Shown: positions 35,230 through 43,795 of the stretch, piece after piece | Numbering within the stretch: the stretch's first letter is position 1 | Layout: the number at the start of each line of letters is the position of its first letter | Source of the DNA: an uncultured Planctomycetaceae bacterium | Lineage (GTDB): Bacteria > Planctomycetota > Planctomycetia > Planctomycetales > Planctomycetaceae | Direction: 5' to 3' | DNA: 64,000 nucleotides | NCBI GenBank assembly: GCA_943787265.1 | Contig: CALSLT010000007.1 | Location: 248,001 to 312,000 of the forward strand | Position numbers and translations under genes: made by a program | The notes under the pieces: generated by a model | The model's database searches: none | Seen by the model: the letters and a program-made list of their open reading frames with translations, nothing else | What the model was told of the DNA's origin: nothing

Positions 35230-36624
35230 TTAGGTCAGAAGCTCCTGCACGACGTGCCCGTGCACGTCGGTCAGGCGAAAGTCACGACCTGCGTGGCGGT
35301 AGGTGAGTCGCTCGTGGTCGATGCCCAGCAGGTGCAGCATTGTGGCGTGCAAGTCGTGAGTGTGAACGGCGTCTTCGGTTGTCCGAATTCCGTATTCGTC
35401 GGACTGGCCGTGAACGATGCCACCCTTCACGCCTCCGCCGGCCATCCATGACGAAAAGCACAGGTTGTGGTGTTCCCGACCAGCGTGATCCGCTTTCTGG
35501 TGGAAGGGAGTGCGACCGAATTCGGTCGTCCAGACAACGAGTGTTCTTTCCAGCATGCCGCGTTGTTTGAGGTCGGTGAGCAGGCCTGCAATTGGTTTGT
35601 CGATCGCCCTGGCAAGCCGCTCGTGATCGCCCATGTTTCCGTGCGAGTCCCAGTTGCCGCTTGACCCGACATCAATCAGTTCCAGGAATCGTACGCCTCG
35701 TTCGGCCAGCCTCCGGGCGACAAGGCATTGCCACCCGAAGCCCGCGGTCGCGCCTCGCCCGATCCCGTACAGATTCAGCGTCGACTCGGTCTCAGTGGAC
35801 AGGTCGAATGCCTCGGGCGCTTCACGCTGCATACCGAACGCCGTCTCGAACGACCGAATGCGAGCATCGAGGGCCTGGTCAGCAGCCCGCTGCTTGAGAT
35901 GTACCTGATTCAATCGGCCAAGCAGGGCAAGCTCCATTTGTTGCAATGCAGCATCGGGAACCTGGGGGCGGATATTGGGCAGCGGTTCTTTGCCGGGAAT
36001 GACGTGAGTCCCCTGATGGCACCCGGGTAAAAAGTCACAGCCCCAGGTTTGAGCACCGGCGTACGGTGCGGCAGGAGCCAGCACCATGAACGACGGCAGG
36101 TTCTGGTTGACCGTTCCCAGTCCGTAACTCACCCATGAACCTGCGCTCGGGCGCGCGAACTGCGCCGACCCCGTGTGGGCCGCCAGCGTTGCTTTGTCGT
36201 GACCATCACTCTCACAATGCATTGCATTGAGCACACAAACGTCGTCGATCACCGACCCGAGATGCGGGAACAGGTCGCTCACCCACGTACCGCTTTGACC
36301 GTACTGCTTAAACGCCCACCGCGGCTTGATCAGGAACCGCTTGAAATCGCCGGATTTGTTGAGCCACCGTGAGGCCGTAATGGACTTGCCATGATCGGCC
36401 GTCAACTGTGGCCGATGATTGAACGTGTCAATGTGCGAAGTGCCTCCGGTCGAATAGAGGAAGATCACTCGATCGGCCTTCGCCGCGTGATGACCGTTTC
36501 GCGGCGCCAGTGGATTGTCCGGAGCCGCTTGCAGGTCGCTGCACAAGCCGGCCAACGCGAGTGTTCCAAAGCCCCCCGAAGCGCGACTCAGAAACTCACG
36601 TCGAGTTGTCGGAAATGTATCCAT
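35230..36624 (-). CDS. DUF1501 (sulfatase-like fold) Tat-exported protein
   Basis: A 464-residue protein of the planctomycete DUF1501 family. The ATG at 36624 starts a twin-arginine signal (TTRREFLSRASGGFGTLALA), indicating folded export. Family features: DRVIFLYSTGGTSHIDTFN near the N terminus, WVSYGLGT in the middle and WTTEFGRTPFHQ followed by DHAGREHHN toward the C terminus. These proteins have an alkaline-phosphatase/sulfatase-like fold and are nearly always encoded next to a DUF1549/DUF1553 protein, here 16 bp upstream. The enzymatic role of the pair is unproven; complex-carbon degradation is suspected. Confidence 0.93.
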   Translation of the reverse strand: MDTFPTTRREFLSRASGGFGTLALAGLCSDLQAAPDNPLAPRNGHHAAKADRVIFLYSTGGTSHIDTFNHRPQLTADHGKSITASRWLNKSGDFKRFLIKPRWAFKQYGQSGTWVSDLFPHLGSVIDDVCVLNAMHCESDGHDKATLAAHTGSAQFARPSAGSWVSYGLGTVNQNLPSFMVLAPAAPYAGAQTWGCDFLPGCHQGTHVIPGKEPLPNIRPQVPDAALQQMELALLGRLNQVHLKQRAADQALDARIRSFETAFGMQREAPEAFDLSTETESTLNLYGIGRGATAGFGWQCLVARRLAERGVRFLELIDVGSSGNWDSHGNMGDHERLARAIDKPIAGLLTDLKQRGMLERTLVVWTTEFGRTPFHQKADHAGREHHNLCFSSWMAGGGVKGGIVHGQSDEYGIRTTEDAVHTHDLHATMLHLLGIDHERLTYRHAGRDFRLTDVHGHVVQELLT

Positions 36625-36640
36625 TAATTCCAGCCCATTC

Positions 36641-39600
36641 TTAATCGACATAGAGAAAGGCATTACTCGTCAACAAGACTCGCGCGAGCGCTGACCACGC
36701 CGCGATGTCCTGCTCCTTGTTGTCTTTATCCGCGAGTTTCTCTCGATACGCGGCCACGAACGCGACAGCATCCTGGACGACGGCATCCTCTGGAACTCGA
36801 CCGTGCGCAGTTTTAAATGCCCACAACGTTTTGGCGCGATCGTCTCCCGATACGGCAGCGACTCGTCGCGCGAAGCCCTCCGCCTGCGCGTGGACAAAGG
36901 GCGAATTCATAAGAAACAGAGTTTGTGTGGGAGTCGTCGTCGGCTGACGTGATGCGACGCTCTGGTTGGGATCGGCAGCATCGAACAGAGCCATGTACGG
37001 ATGCCGTCGATTCCGCTGCACCATCAAATAAACACTGCGATGATTCGATTCGTAGACCGCATGAAACGGCTTATGGATGGTGAATCCCCAGGTATTCACA
37101 TCTGGAAACGGGTGCGATTGCGGAACGTTCCGATCAAGTCGACCACTGACTGCGAGCATCGCGTCACGGATTGATTCCGCATCCAGCGGATGTCGTGAGT
37201 GCCGCCAGTGCCAGCGATTGCCAGGGTCAGCCGCGAGGTTCGATTCGTTGTCGACGCTGGCCAGTTGATACGTTCGCGACTTCATGATCAACCGATGCAG
37301 CGATTTCACAGACCAACCCGAAGCGATGAACTCAACGGCCAGCCTGTCGAGCAATTCCGGATGTGTTGGTCGCTCGCCGCGCGAGCCAAAGTCACTGGGT
37401 GTTGCGACGAGCCCCTGGCCGAAATGCCATTGCCAGACGCGATTCACGAAAACGCGAGCGGTCAGTGGATTCGTGGGCCGAGTAATCCAGCTTGCCAGTT
37501 CAAGTCGACCACTGCCGGATCCATCAGGAACGACATCGCCGCCGAGTATTTCCAGATTCCGCCGCGGGACTTCGTCGCCGAGGCGATGCGGCTCCCCACG
37601 CTGCTGCAGGCGCGCATTGCTGGGCGAACCTTCGGCTACGCCGTACGCCACCGGGTAAGTGGACTTCGTCGAAGCAGCCTGTCGGCGTGCCGTCACAACC
37701 TTGATCTCGGCATCGAGTTTTGCGAACCGCTTTTTTGCAGCCGGGTCCACGGTTCGAGGTGTGACTGGCCCAGTGCCAGGCGCGCCGAAAGCAATCTCCT
37801 GAAGTCCGACGTTGTCGAGATCTCGGGCACACGCCGCTCCAGCGACATGCCCGAACGCGTCACAGATGAAGCAGTCGGCAACGCCGTCCCAGTTCGGCCT
37901 CGTCTGTTTATCCTGAAAGACGGTCAGGTCATCGAGCGTGCCAACGATGCCGGAGTAAGTCTTCGTGGCCGGGTCAATCGTCAGCCGCAGCGTGTACCAG
38001 ACGCCGGGTGTGATCTTTCGAATGGTCTCCCACTTCGATCCGTTGCGGATCGCAAACTCCGTCGATGTCGCGCTGCATTCAATTGCCAGCGACTGCGCGA
38101 CGCCTCGGCCTAGAATAAATCGAAATGCACCTTGCTCCCTGGACGTCTCGACTGGTCGAAAATCGACCGTGAAGTGCATTTGCTTCTCAGGCGTGGCCCG
38201 CAAGCCGTTTTCGAAAACGTATCGCAGCCCGTCGGTTGGCTGGCCGCTGCCGATTCGCACTCCCAGTTTTCCCTTGGGATGGACATGCTCGAAGGGACTT
38301 TGCGCATCGGCAGTGACTTCGATTGGTCCGGCGCTGAACCAGGGTTTGCCGGGCGGTTTGCCGGCGTGTTGAGCCTCGAATCCCAAGTCTACTCCACCGG
38401 CCAGCAAGTTCGGGCTGAATTGTGCTCGCTCGCGTTTCAGTTCGGCGATTTCGGCGTCCATGTGGGCGAGGTTTTCACTCTTCCCCTTATCCAGTCGCGC
38501 GACCTCATTCGGCGGCAGGAGAGGCGGAAAGTGTGCCGGCCGTTTTTGCTCTTCGCCACCGGGAAACGCCCACTGTGTGCTTTCCATAATCCCGTAGAGC
38601 GCATAGTAGTCAGCGGCCGATACCGGGTCGTACTTGTGATCATGACATCGAGCACAACCCACCGAGAGTCCCAGCAGCGAACGACCGAGCGTGTCGATCA
38701 CATCCGCAAAGTCCAGATGCTGATAGTCGGGCGACGCCTTGTATCCGTAGCGTTTGCCAATCGCCAGAAACCCTGTTGCGGTCACACGACTGGCATACTC
38801 CTCCGCCGGGCCACTACGGGCGAGAATGTCTCCCGCTATCTGCTCGCGGACGAATTCATCAAACGGTTTGTCCTTGTTGAAGGCGTCGATCACCCAATCG
38901 CGATACTTCCAGGCCTCACGCACTGGATAGTCGGCTCCATCACCCGCCGTATCTGAATACCGGGCCACGTCGAGCCAGTGCCGTCCCCAGCGTTCTCCAT
39001 AGGCTTTTGACTCAAGCAGGCGATCCACCAATGACTCGAATGCGTTCGGAGATTCATCGCGCAAGAATGCGTCAATTTCGCGCGGTGTGGGCGGAAGTCC
39101 CGTAAGATCAAACGTCGCTCGACGGATCAACGTGCGGCGGTCCGCATCGGCCACGGGCGACAACCCACGTTTTTTCAACTGAGTAATAACGAAGGCATCG
39201 ATGGGACCCCGCGACCAGCGATCTCCGGTGTCTTGCAGTACAACGTGAGCTTTCAAAGGTTGAAAAGACCAGAACGAGCGCGCCTGTTCCAGGCTCATTC
39301 TTGCCGTGGTCTGAGCTGCTGATTCACGTCGGGGGTCAAACGCACCGCGTTTTATCCAAGCTTCGAGATCCGCGATCTCCTTTGCTGTCAGCTTTTTTGC
39401 AGGCGGCATTTTTAATTCGGAATCGTCATGTCGCACAGCCTCAATCAGCAAGCTCTGATCAGGCTGGCCCGCATTGATGGCTGCCCCGCGATCTCCGCCC
39501 CGTATCCAGGCGTCGCGCGAATCGAGCCGCAGCCCACCCTCCTGCTTCTTCGCTCCATGACACTCCAGACAATTCCTGACCAGCAGCGGTCGCACGCGGG

Positions 39601-39751
39601 CTTCGAAGAAGTCTTCGTCGCTTTCCGCGCGACAAATGGGCGTGATTAACAGGAACCATGTCGTTGCACCTGCCAAAGCACATAGCCACTTTGAAACACA
39701 TTGCTGAGCAGGCTCCATTGGTCTTACTAATGCACCAGTCACGTTTTTCAT
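36641..39751 (-). CDS. PSD1-type protein: planctomycete cytochrome C domain, DUF1549, LamG-like region, DUF1553
   Basis: A 1036-residue exported protein. The ATG at 39751 is chosen for its GGAGAG about 10 bases upstream and the membrane signal LCALAGATTWFLLIT. Domains: a PSCyt1 heme-binding-like motif LVRNCLECHGAKK near residue 70; DUF1549 (about 150-360, RATFDLTGLPPTPREIDAFL, VGCARCHDHKYDPVS with a second CxxCH); a concanavalin/LamG-like insertion (about 440-600); DUF1553 (about 720-1010, RVFVNRVWQWHFGQGLVATP). It pairs with the downstream DUF1501 gene. The frame stays open upstream through a metallophosphoesterase remnant. Confidence 0.93.
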   Translation of the reverse strand: MKNVTGALVRPMEPAQQCVSKWLCALAGATTWFLLITPICRAESDEDFFEARVRPLLVRNCLECHGAKKQEGGLRLDSRDAWIRGGDRGAAINAGQPDQSLLIEAVRHDDSELKMPPAKKLTAKEIADLEAWIKRGAFDPRRESAAQTTARMSLEQARSFWSFQPLKAHVVLQDTGDRWSRGPIDAFVITQLKKRGLSPVADADRRTLIRRATFDLTGLPPTPREIDAFLRDESPNAFESLVDRLLESKAYGERWGRHWLDVARYSDTAGDGADYPVREAWKYRDWVIDAFNKDKPFDEFVREQIAGDILARSGPAEEYASRVTATGFLAIGKRYGYKASPDYQHLDFADVIDTLGRSLLGLSVGCARCHDHKYDPVSAADYYALYGIMESTQWAFPGGEEQKRPAHFPPLLPPNEVARLDKGKSENLAHMDAEIAELKRERAQFSPNLLAGGVDLGFEAQHAGKPPGKPWFSAGPIEVTADAQSPFEHVHPKGKLGVRIGSGQPTDGLRYVFENGLRATPEKQMHFTVDFRPVETSREQGAFRFILGRGVAQSLAIECSATSTEFAIRNGSKWETIRKITPGVWYTLRLTIDPATKTYSGIVGTLDDLTVFQDKQTRPNWDGVADCFICDAFGHVAGAACARDLDNVGLQEIAFGAPGTGPVTPRTVDPAAKKRFAKLDAEIKVVTARRQAASTKSTYPVAYGVAEGSPSNARLQQRGEPHRLGDEVPRRNLEILGGDVVPDGSGSGRLELASWITRPTNPLTARVFVNRVWQWHFGQGLVATPSDFGSRGERPTHPELLDRLAVEFIASGWSVKSLHRLIMKSRTYQLASVDNESNLAADPGNRWHWRHSRHPLDAESIRDAMLAVSGRLDRNVPQSHPFPDVNTWGFTIHKPFHAVYESNHRSVYLMVQRNRRHPYMALFDAADPNQSVASRQPTTTPTQTLFLMNSPFVHAQAEGFARRVAAVSGDDRAKTLWAFKTAHGRVPEDAVVQDAVAFVAAYREKLADKDNKEQDIAAWSALARVLLTSNAFLYVD

Positions 39752-39868
39752 GCTGACCGACTCTCCAGAGGCTTTGCGATGATAGTGGCCTGCAAAGACG
39801 GCTCGGACGTCCGACTGTTTCAGTTGATCATGCAAAGGCGTTCTTCGCTCAAGCGGGATGTTGAAGTC
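39752..39868 (-). pseudogene. C-terminal remnant of a calcineurin-like metallophosphoesterase
   Basis: In the frame of the PSD1 gene the minus strand reads DFNIPLERRTPL, then HDQLKQSDVRAVFAGHYHRK. AVFAGHYHRK is the C-terminal metal-ligand motif (GHxH) of calcineurin-like phosphoesterases. The fragment begins exactly after the stop codon of the DUF6817 gene and ends at the PSD1 ribosome site. It has no upstream domain and cannot be a working enzyme. Confidence 0.65.
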
Positions 39869-39964
39869 TCAGGCGGACTCAATGGCGTAGACGGTGTCGT
39901 AAGATTCCAAGGCGATGCCGCTGAGTTGCTCGGCGAGTTTGCGATAGACCGGTCGACGGTAGTT
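39869..39964. repeat. Right copy of the 96-bp direct repeat flanking the DUF1501/PSD1 module
   Basis: This matches 35092-35187 at 89 of 96 positions by eye, same orientation, no gaps. The copies lie 4777 bp apart. Seven differences suggest the event is not recent. Confidence 0.88.
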
Positions 39965-40405
39965 CCAGTCTTTCGACCGAGGAACTTGTTCCAGCCAGTC
40001 GCAGAGGTGCACGATGTTCAAGTCTCTTTCGTCCTGAGGCGACAGCTTGATGACTTCGCCGGTGTAGCGGTCGAGAAATCCTTCGGGGCCGCCTTCCTTC
40101 AGGGCTTCACGATCAAAGTGTTCGCGGTCCATTGCACAGTTTAAGTAGGACAACCACTCGACTCGCTCGCCGATCAGAGCCTTCACTTCGTCGCGGCGTT
40201 CCAGCGAGAGTGTGAATCGCTGGAAACGTTCGGTTCCGTAGATTGAGTGGAACAGGCCGACGTTCTGCAAGTCCTCGTCGCAGCCCCATTTTTTCAGGTC
40301 ACCGTGAACGGCGATTGCGTGAGCGAGGTACGACTTCGTCGTGTGGCTGACGTCGGCCGCTCCGACCTGTTGGAAGAAGTCGGTCAGCTCTTTGAAGGTG
40401 GCCAT
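39869..40405 (-). CDS. DUF6817 family protein
   Basis: A 178-residue soluble protein starting MATFKELTDFFQQVGAADV. It has conserved His residues in TTKSYLAHAIAVHGDL and NVGLFHSIYGTERFQR, resembling an HD-like metal site. I assign the DUF6817 family from this motif pattern; no reaction is known to me. The last 32 codons and stop (39869-39964) are the intact copy of the sequence duplicated at 35092-35187. The gene is the outer boundary of the DUF1501/PSD1 module. Confidence 0.75.
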   Translation of the reverse strand: MATFKELTDFFQQVGAADVSHTTKSYLAHAIAVHGDLKKWGCDEDLQNVGLFHSIYGTERFQRFTLSLERRDEVKALIGERVEWLSYLNCAMDREHFDREALKEGGPEGFLDRYTGEVIKLSPQDERDLNIVHLCDWLEQVPRSKDWNYRRPVYRKLAEQLSGIALESYDTVYAIESA

Positions 40406-40459
40406 ATTGTTCTCACGTGTGAACCCGGGTGCGGTCTCTTGTTTCGACAGACATTAAAC

Positions 40460-40536
40460 GAACCACGAATGGACACGAAGAGACACGAATGAATTCATGA
40501 AATCGACACTGAATAATTTCGTGTCCATTCGTGGTT
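40460..40536. repeat. Perfect 19-bp palindrome, CCACGAA/TTCGTGG family
   Basis: Arms 40460-40478 (AACCACGAATGGACACGAA) and 40518-40536 are exact inverted copies around a 39-bp spacer. It is related to the element at 17503-17570. It lies upstream of the DUF6817 gene. Confidence 0.85.
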
Positions 40537-41036
40537 TCAGACACTGGATTCCCGATCGAGAAGCAGGTGTTCGCGATCCTTTCCTGAGCGGCACAATCGG
40601 TAGGTCTGGCAGGATGTCAGGTCGAGCAGAATGGGCAGCAGATTCGGGGTTTCTGTGCCCTTGAAACGGCATTCTGCCATGGGTAGAGTGGCCGCCTTTC
40701 CATCCTACCGCGGAGTCGCTGCGCGGCGAGGCATAGCTGGGTCATGCCTTTTCGTGCTCCTTTCAGACAAAGCGAGTCACTTTCGCCGTTGTTTTCTGCA
40801 CTCTTCGATCGAACACGCTGGGTACGCAATTCGATCGGAATCCTCGCAGTAAACACTCGAATGTGAACTTTTCCCGACAAATGAAGACGCCGGACGTCCT
40901 GCTTTCTCATCGCCTGCCAGGTTGATGTTTCAGCGGAACATCCAGAATCTTCAGGTTGTCCTCGTCAATGTCTGACAGGGTCAATATCTGACAGGCGGTT
41001 TTGCGAAGATACCGTTCCGTTTTCAGGGCGTTCCGG
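40537..41036. other. Divergent intergenic region before the lipid cluster
   Basis: No gene is apparent. A small inverted repeat AGGCAT/ATGCCT occurs at 40729-40734/40744-40749 in a GC-rich stretch. The promoter of the lipid cluster should be here, but no clear box is seen. Confidence 0.45.
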
Positions 41037-41516
41037 ATGCGTTTTTCACTTGTTGACAGAATCGTTGAGCTCGACAAAGGTCAGTCGATCACGACGGTCA
41101 AGAATCTTTCACTCGCCGAAGAGTACCTGCAGGATCACTTTCCGGGCTTCGCCGTGATGCCGGGAGTGCTGATGGTCGAAGCCTGCGTTCAGTCGGGTGC
41201 CTGGCTGATGCGGGCGACCGAAGACTTCAAGTATTCGACTGTGTTGCTGAAACAGGCGAAAGCGGTCAAATTCAACAGTTTTGTGACGCCTGGCAAGCAG
41301 CTTGTGGTCAAGATCAAGACTCACAAGTGGGGCGATGACGAATGTACTTTTAAGGCGACGAGCTCGGTTGATGGTGAGTCGGCAGTTTCCGCTCGGATCA
41401 CCCTCTCGCAGCTCAACCTGCGAGACCGAAACAAGTCGCAGGCGAAGATCGACGAATACCTCACCGGCAAAATGAAAGAGCTGTACTCGCAGGTCTGGCA
41501 ACCGCCGGCTGAGTAA
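41037..41516 (+). CDS. FabZ-like 3-hydroxyacyl-ACP dehydratase (first copy)
   Basis: A 159-residue hotdog-fold protein. The ATG at 41037 gives MRFSLVDRIVELDKGQSITT, matching the start of the second copy at 43192. The active-site region is LQDHFPGFAVMPGVLMVEAC: His in DHFPG and Glu in VEAC occupy the FabZ catalytic positions. It would dehydrate 3-hydroxyacyl-ACP. Compared with FabZ the C-terminal part is longer, with a helical tail (KIDEYLTGKMKELYSQVW). It is first in the order dehydratase, reductase, ACP, dehydratase, synthase, hydrolase. Confidence 0.85.
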   Translation: MRFSLVDRIVELDKGQSITTVKNLSLAEEYLQDHFPGFAVMPGVLMVEACVQSGAWLMRATEDFKYSTVLLKQAKAVKFNSFVTPGKQLVVKIKTHKWGDDECTFKATSSVDGESAVSARITLSQLNLRDRNKSQAKIDEYLTGKMKELYSQVWQPPAE

Positions 41517-41691
41517 GCAGACGAAAATACAACGATCACTTTCGCGAAATCGTCCGACGTTGAATCGAAAACGAACTCGCAGACTCAACAATAATTCAAA
41601 ACAGACATCTCAGTTCGGTATCACACATCGAGCTTTCAGAAAAACGGATACGCTCGGCTGATCGCGACGCGGCGGCCTTGAGGAGACAACT

Positions 41692-42447
41692 ATGAAACTG
41701 GCAGGCAAGACAGCACTCGTGACGGGTGGTAGCCGAGGAATCGGCCGAGCCGTCGTTCACGCTCTGGCCAAAGAGGGTGCCAAAGTCGCCTTCACTTATA
41801 ACTCGAACAAAGAAGCCGCCGACGCTCTGGTTAAAGAGTTGGAACTCGACCAGCGCGAAGGACTCGCTTTTCAGGCCGACGCCGCCAGCGGTGAACGAGC
41901 TGTCGAAGTCGTCAACGAAGCCGTCGAGAAATGGGAAAAGATCGACATCCTCGTCAACAACGCCGGCATCATTCGCGACAACCTGCTTGTCCGCATGGCC
42001 GAAGACGAGTGGATGGACGTCATCAATACAAACCTCAACAGCATGTACCACTACTGCAAAGCAGCGGTGACTCACATGATGTCAGCTCGGTATGGCCGAA
42101 TTGTCAATATCTCCAGCGTCGCCGGCCGATACGGAAATCCTGGACAGACCAACTACGCCGCGACCAAGGGTGGCATCGACGGTTTCAGTCGATGCCTCGC
42201 CTACGAGATGGGCAAGCGAAAAATCACAGTCAACTCGATCGCTCCGGGCTTCATTGCTACGGACATGACAGAAGCGATTCGAAACGCGGCTGGAAAAGAA
42301 ATTAAGAAACAGATTGCTGTCCGACGTCTCGGAGAGCCTGAAGATATTGCCAACGCCACGTTGTTCCTCGCGAGCGACGAAGCGTCTTACATCACCGGTC
42401 AGGTTTTGACGGTCGATGGCGGACTGACGCTCGGCAGCGGAATGTAA
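41692..42447 (+). CDS. fabG: 3-oxoacyl-ACP reductase (FabG, SDR family)
   Basis: A 251-residue short-chain dehydrogenase with a GAGGAGAC ribosome site 6 bases before the ATG. The cofactor loop TGGSRGIG is at 11-18, NNAG at 89-92, the catalytic Ser at 141 or 142, and Y155xxxK159 (NYAATKGG). The C-terminal LTVDGGLTLGSGM is typical of FabG. It would reduce 3-oxoacyl-ACP with NADPH within the cluster. Likely specific to the cassette rather than the only housekeeping copy, though that cannot be told from this window. Confidence 0.93.
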   Translation: MKLAGKTALVTGGSRGIGRAVVHALAKEGAKVAFTYNSNKEAADALVKELELDQREGLAFQADAASGERAVEVVNEAVEKWEKIDILVNNAGIIRDNLLVRMAEDEWMDVINTNLNSMYHYCKAAVTHMMSARYGRIVNISSVAGRYGNPGQTNYAATKGGIDGFSRCLAYEMGKRKITVNSIAPGFIATDMTEAIRNAAGKEIKKQIAVRRLGEPEDIANATLFLASDEASYITGQVLTVDGGLTLGSGM

Positions 42448-42659
42448 GCTGGCAGTTTGCAGTTTGAGTTAACAAGTAGAAAATAGTTTTGTGGGTCTCC
42501 TGCTCTCGTGGCAGGTTTTCAGAGAGCCCGGTCAGGCACTCTGGAATTGATATTTTGGGTTCGAGTCAACAGTCGTTTCGCCGGACTGATGACAGAACAA
42601 GCTGGGTCTGCGGCGAAACAAACGGGGTCCAACAGCCCCAACTCTGAGGAGATGGCCAG

Positions 42660-43049
42660 ATGGCATCACGCGACGAAATCTTTGAAAAAGTTCAGGAAAC
42701 TCTGGTTGACGCACTGGGGGTCGACGACGACGAAGTAACGGAAGAAGCGACGCTGGTCGACGACCTCGGAGCTGAGTCCATCGACTTTCTGGACATCGTC
42801 TTCCGTCTTGAAAAGAACTTCGGAATCAAAATTCCACGAGGCGAACTCTTCCCGGAAAACCTCGCTGCCGACGCATCGTTCGTCGACGACGGCAAGGTGA
42901 CCGCAGAAGGAATCGCCACTCTGAAAGAGAAGATGCCGCACGCCGACATCGATTCTTTCGCGAACGATCCGAAAGTCGAAAACATTCAGAGCCTGTTCAC
43001 GGTCAACATGATCACGAACTTCGTCGAGAACAAGCTGAACGCTGGCTAG
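42660..43049 (+). CDS. Acyl carrier protein, extended form
   Basis: A 129-residue acidic protein with GAGGAGATG ahead of the ATG. Residues 1-75 are an ACP fold with LVDDLGAESIDFLDIVFRLE. S40 is the phosphopantetheine site, but the usual DSL motif is ESI here. Beyond the normal end (about 80 residues) an extra 45-50 residues follow (TLKEKMPHADIDSFANDPKV), ending in a helix NMITNFVENKLNAG. The length and ESI motif mark a carrier different from the housekeeping AcpP. Its neighbours are the enzymes expected to work on it. Confidence 0.9.
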   Translation: MASRDEIFEKVQETLVDALGVDDDEVTEEATLVDDLGAESIDFLDIVFRLEKNFGIKIPRGELFPENLAADASFVDDGKVTAEGIATLKEKMPHADIDSFANDPKVENIQSLFTVNMITNFVENKLNAG

Positions 43050-43191
43050 TTCTCACGTGATGTCGCGACGACGCAGAGGTTTGCGAAGGCTGGTGGGCAA
43101 TTAGTGGCTCATGACTTCGTGCCTCAGCGTCTTGCGGCGGGTTTCTGATTTCTCCTGATGAACCAACAGGTCACGGTTCAAGGTAAGTCAC

Positions 43192-43671
43192 ATGCGCTGG
43201 TTCTGGATCGATCGATTCGTCGAATTCGAAAGCGGCAAGTTTGCCAAAGCTGTCAAGAATGTCAGCCTGGCCGAAGAGCATCTGCACGATCACTTTCCCG
43301 GTTTTGCAATCATGCCGGGTTCGTTGATGATCGAAGGAATGGCTCAAACGGGCGGCATTCTGCTCGGTGAAGTCAACGACTTCGAACACATCGTCATTCT
43401 GGCGAAAGTCCCCAAGGTCACGTTCCACTCGTGGGCGGTGCCGGGCGATTCGCTGGTTTACACGGCGACGTTGACGGACTCGCGTGACGAAGGCGGCGGG
43501 GTCGATGTGACCGCGCATGTCGGTGACCGATTGGTCGCTGAGGCCGAGATCATGTTCGTGCATCTCGACCAGAAGGATGCTCAGTTCGGAGCGATTGATC
43601 AGAAGAACTTTGTGTTCTCGATGAATCTGCTGGGCATCCTGGATGTCGGGCAGGCTGGAGACGGCACTTAA
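43192..43671 (+). CDS. FabZ-like 3-hydroxyacyl-ACP dehydratase (second copy)
   Basis: A 159-residue hotdog protein, the same length as the first copy and clearly related (VKNVSLAEEHLHDHFPGFAI). Catalytic-site residues: His in DHFPG and Glu in MIEGMAQTGG. The second copy keeps the more typical FabZ EGMAQ string, whereas the first has EACVQSG, suggesting different substrates or a heterodimer. AAGG precedes the ATG at 43192. It lies 142 bp after the ACP gene. Confidence 0.87.
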   Translation: MRWFWIDRFVEFESGKFAKAVKNVSLAEEHLHDHFPGFAIMPGSLMIEGMAQTGGILLGEVNDFEHIVILAKVPKVTFHSWAVPGDSLVYTATLTDSRDEGGGVDVTAHVGDRLVAEAEIMFVHLDQKDAQFGAIDQKNFVFSMNLLGILDVGQAGDGT

Positions 43672-43692
43672 CGTCGTCTCGAAAATCATGAC

Positions 43693-43753
43693 AGGGTGAG
43701 CACTGCTCACCAATTACTGACTTTCTGATATCACGGTGGGCAGTGCTCACCCT
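43693..43753. repeat. Nested palindrome ending in CACCCTAC
   Basis: Arms 43693-43711 and 43735-43753 pair over 19 bp with one mismatch. Each arm is itself close to a palindrome (GGTGAGCACTGCTCACC). The right arm runs into CTACA, completing CACCCTAC. It lies between the second dehydratase and the ketosynthase. Confidence 0.85.
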
Positions 43754-43795
43754 ACAATTTCCTCGTACAGGTTTACGATTCTCGAGGACCGAGCA

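Noticed and set aside
40729-40749. Inverted repeat AGGCAT/ATGCCT in a GC-rich spacer
   Set aside because: Only 6 bp of pairing and no link to a gene end; could be chance. Mentioned only as part of the spacer.
43736-43795. Upstream extension of the ketosynthase
   Set aside because: It lies in the palindrome 43735-43753; MRRRVVVTGMG at 43796 is the normal KAS start with a ribosome site.
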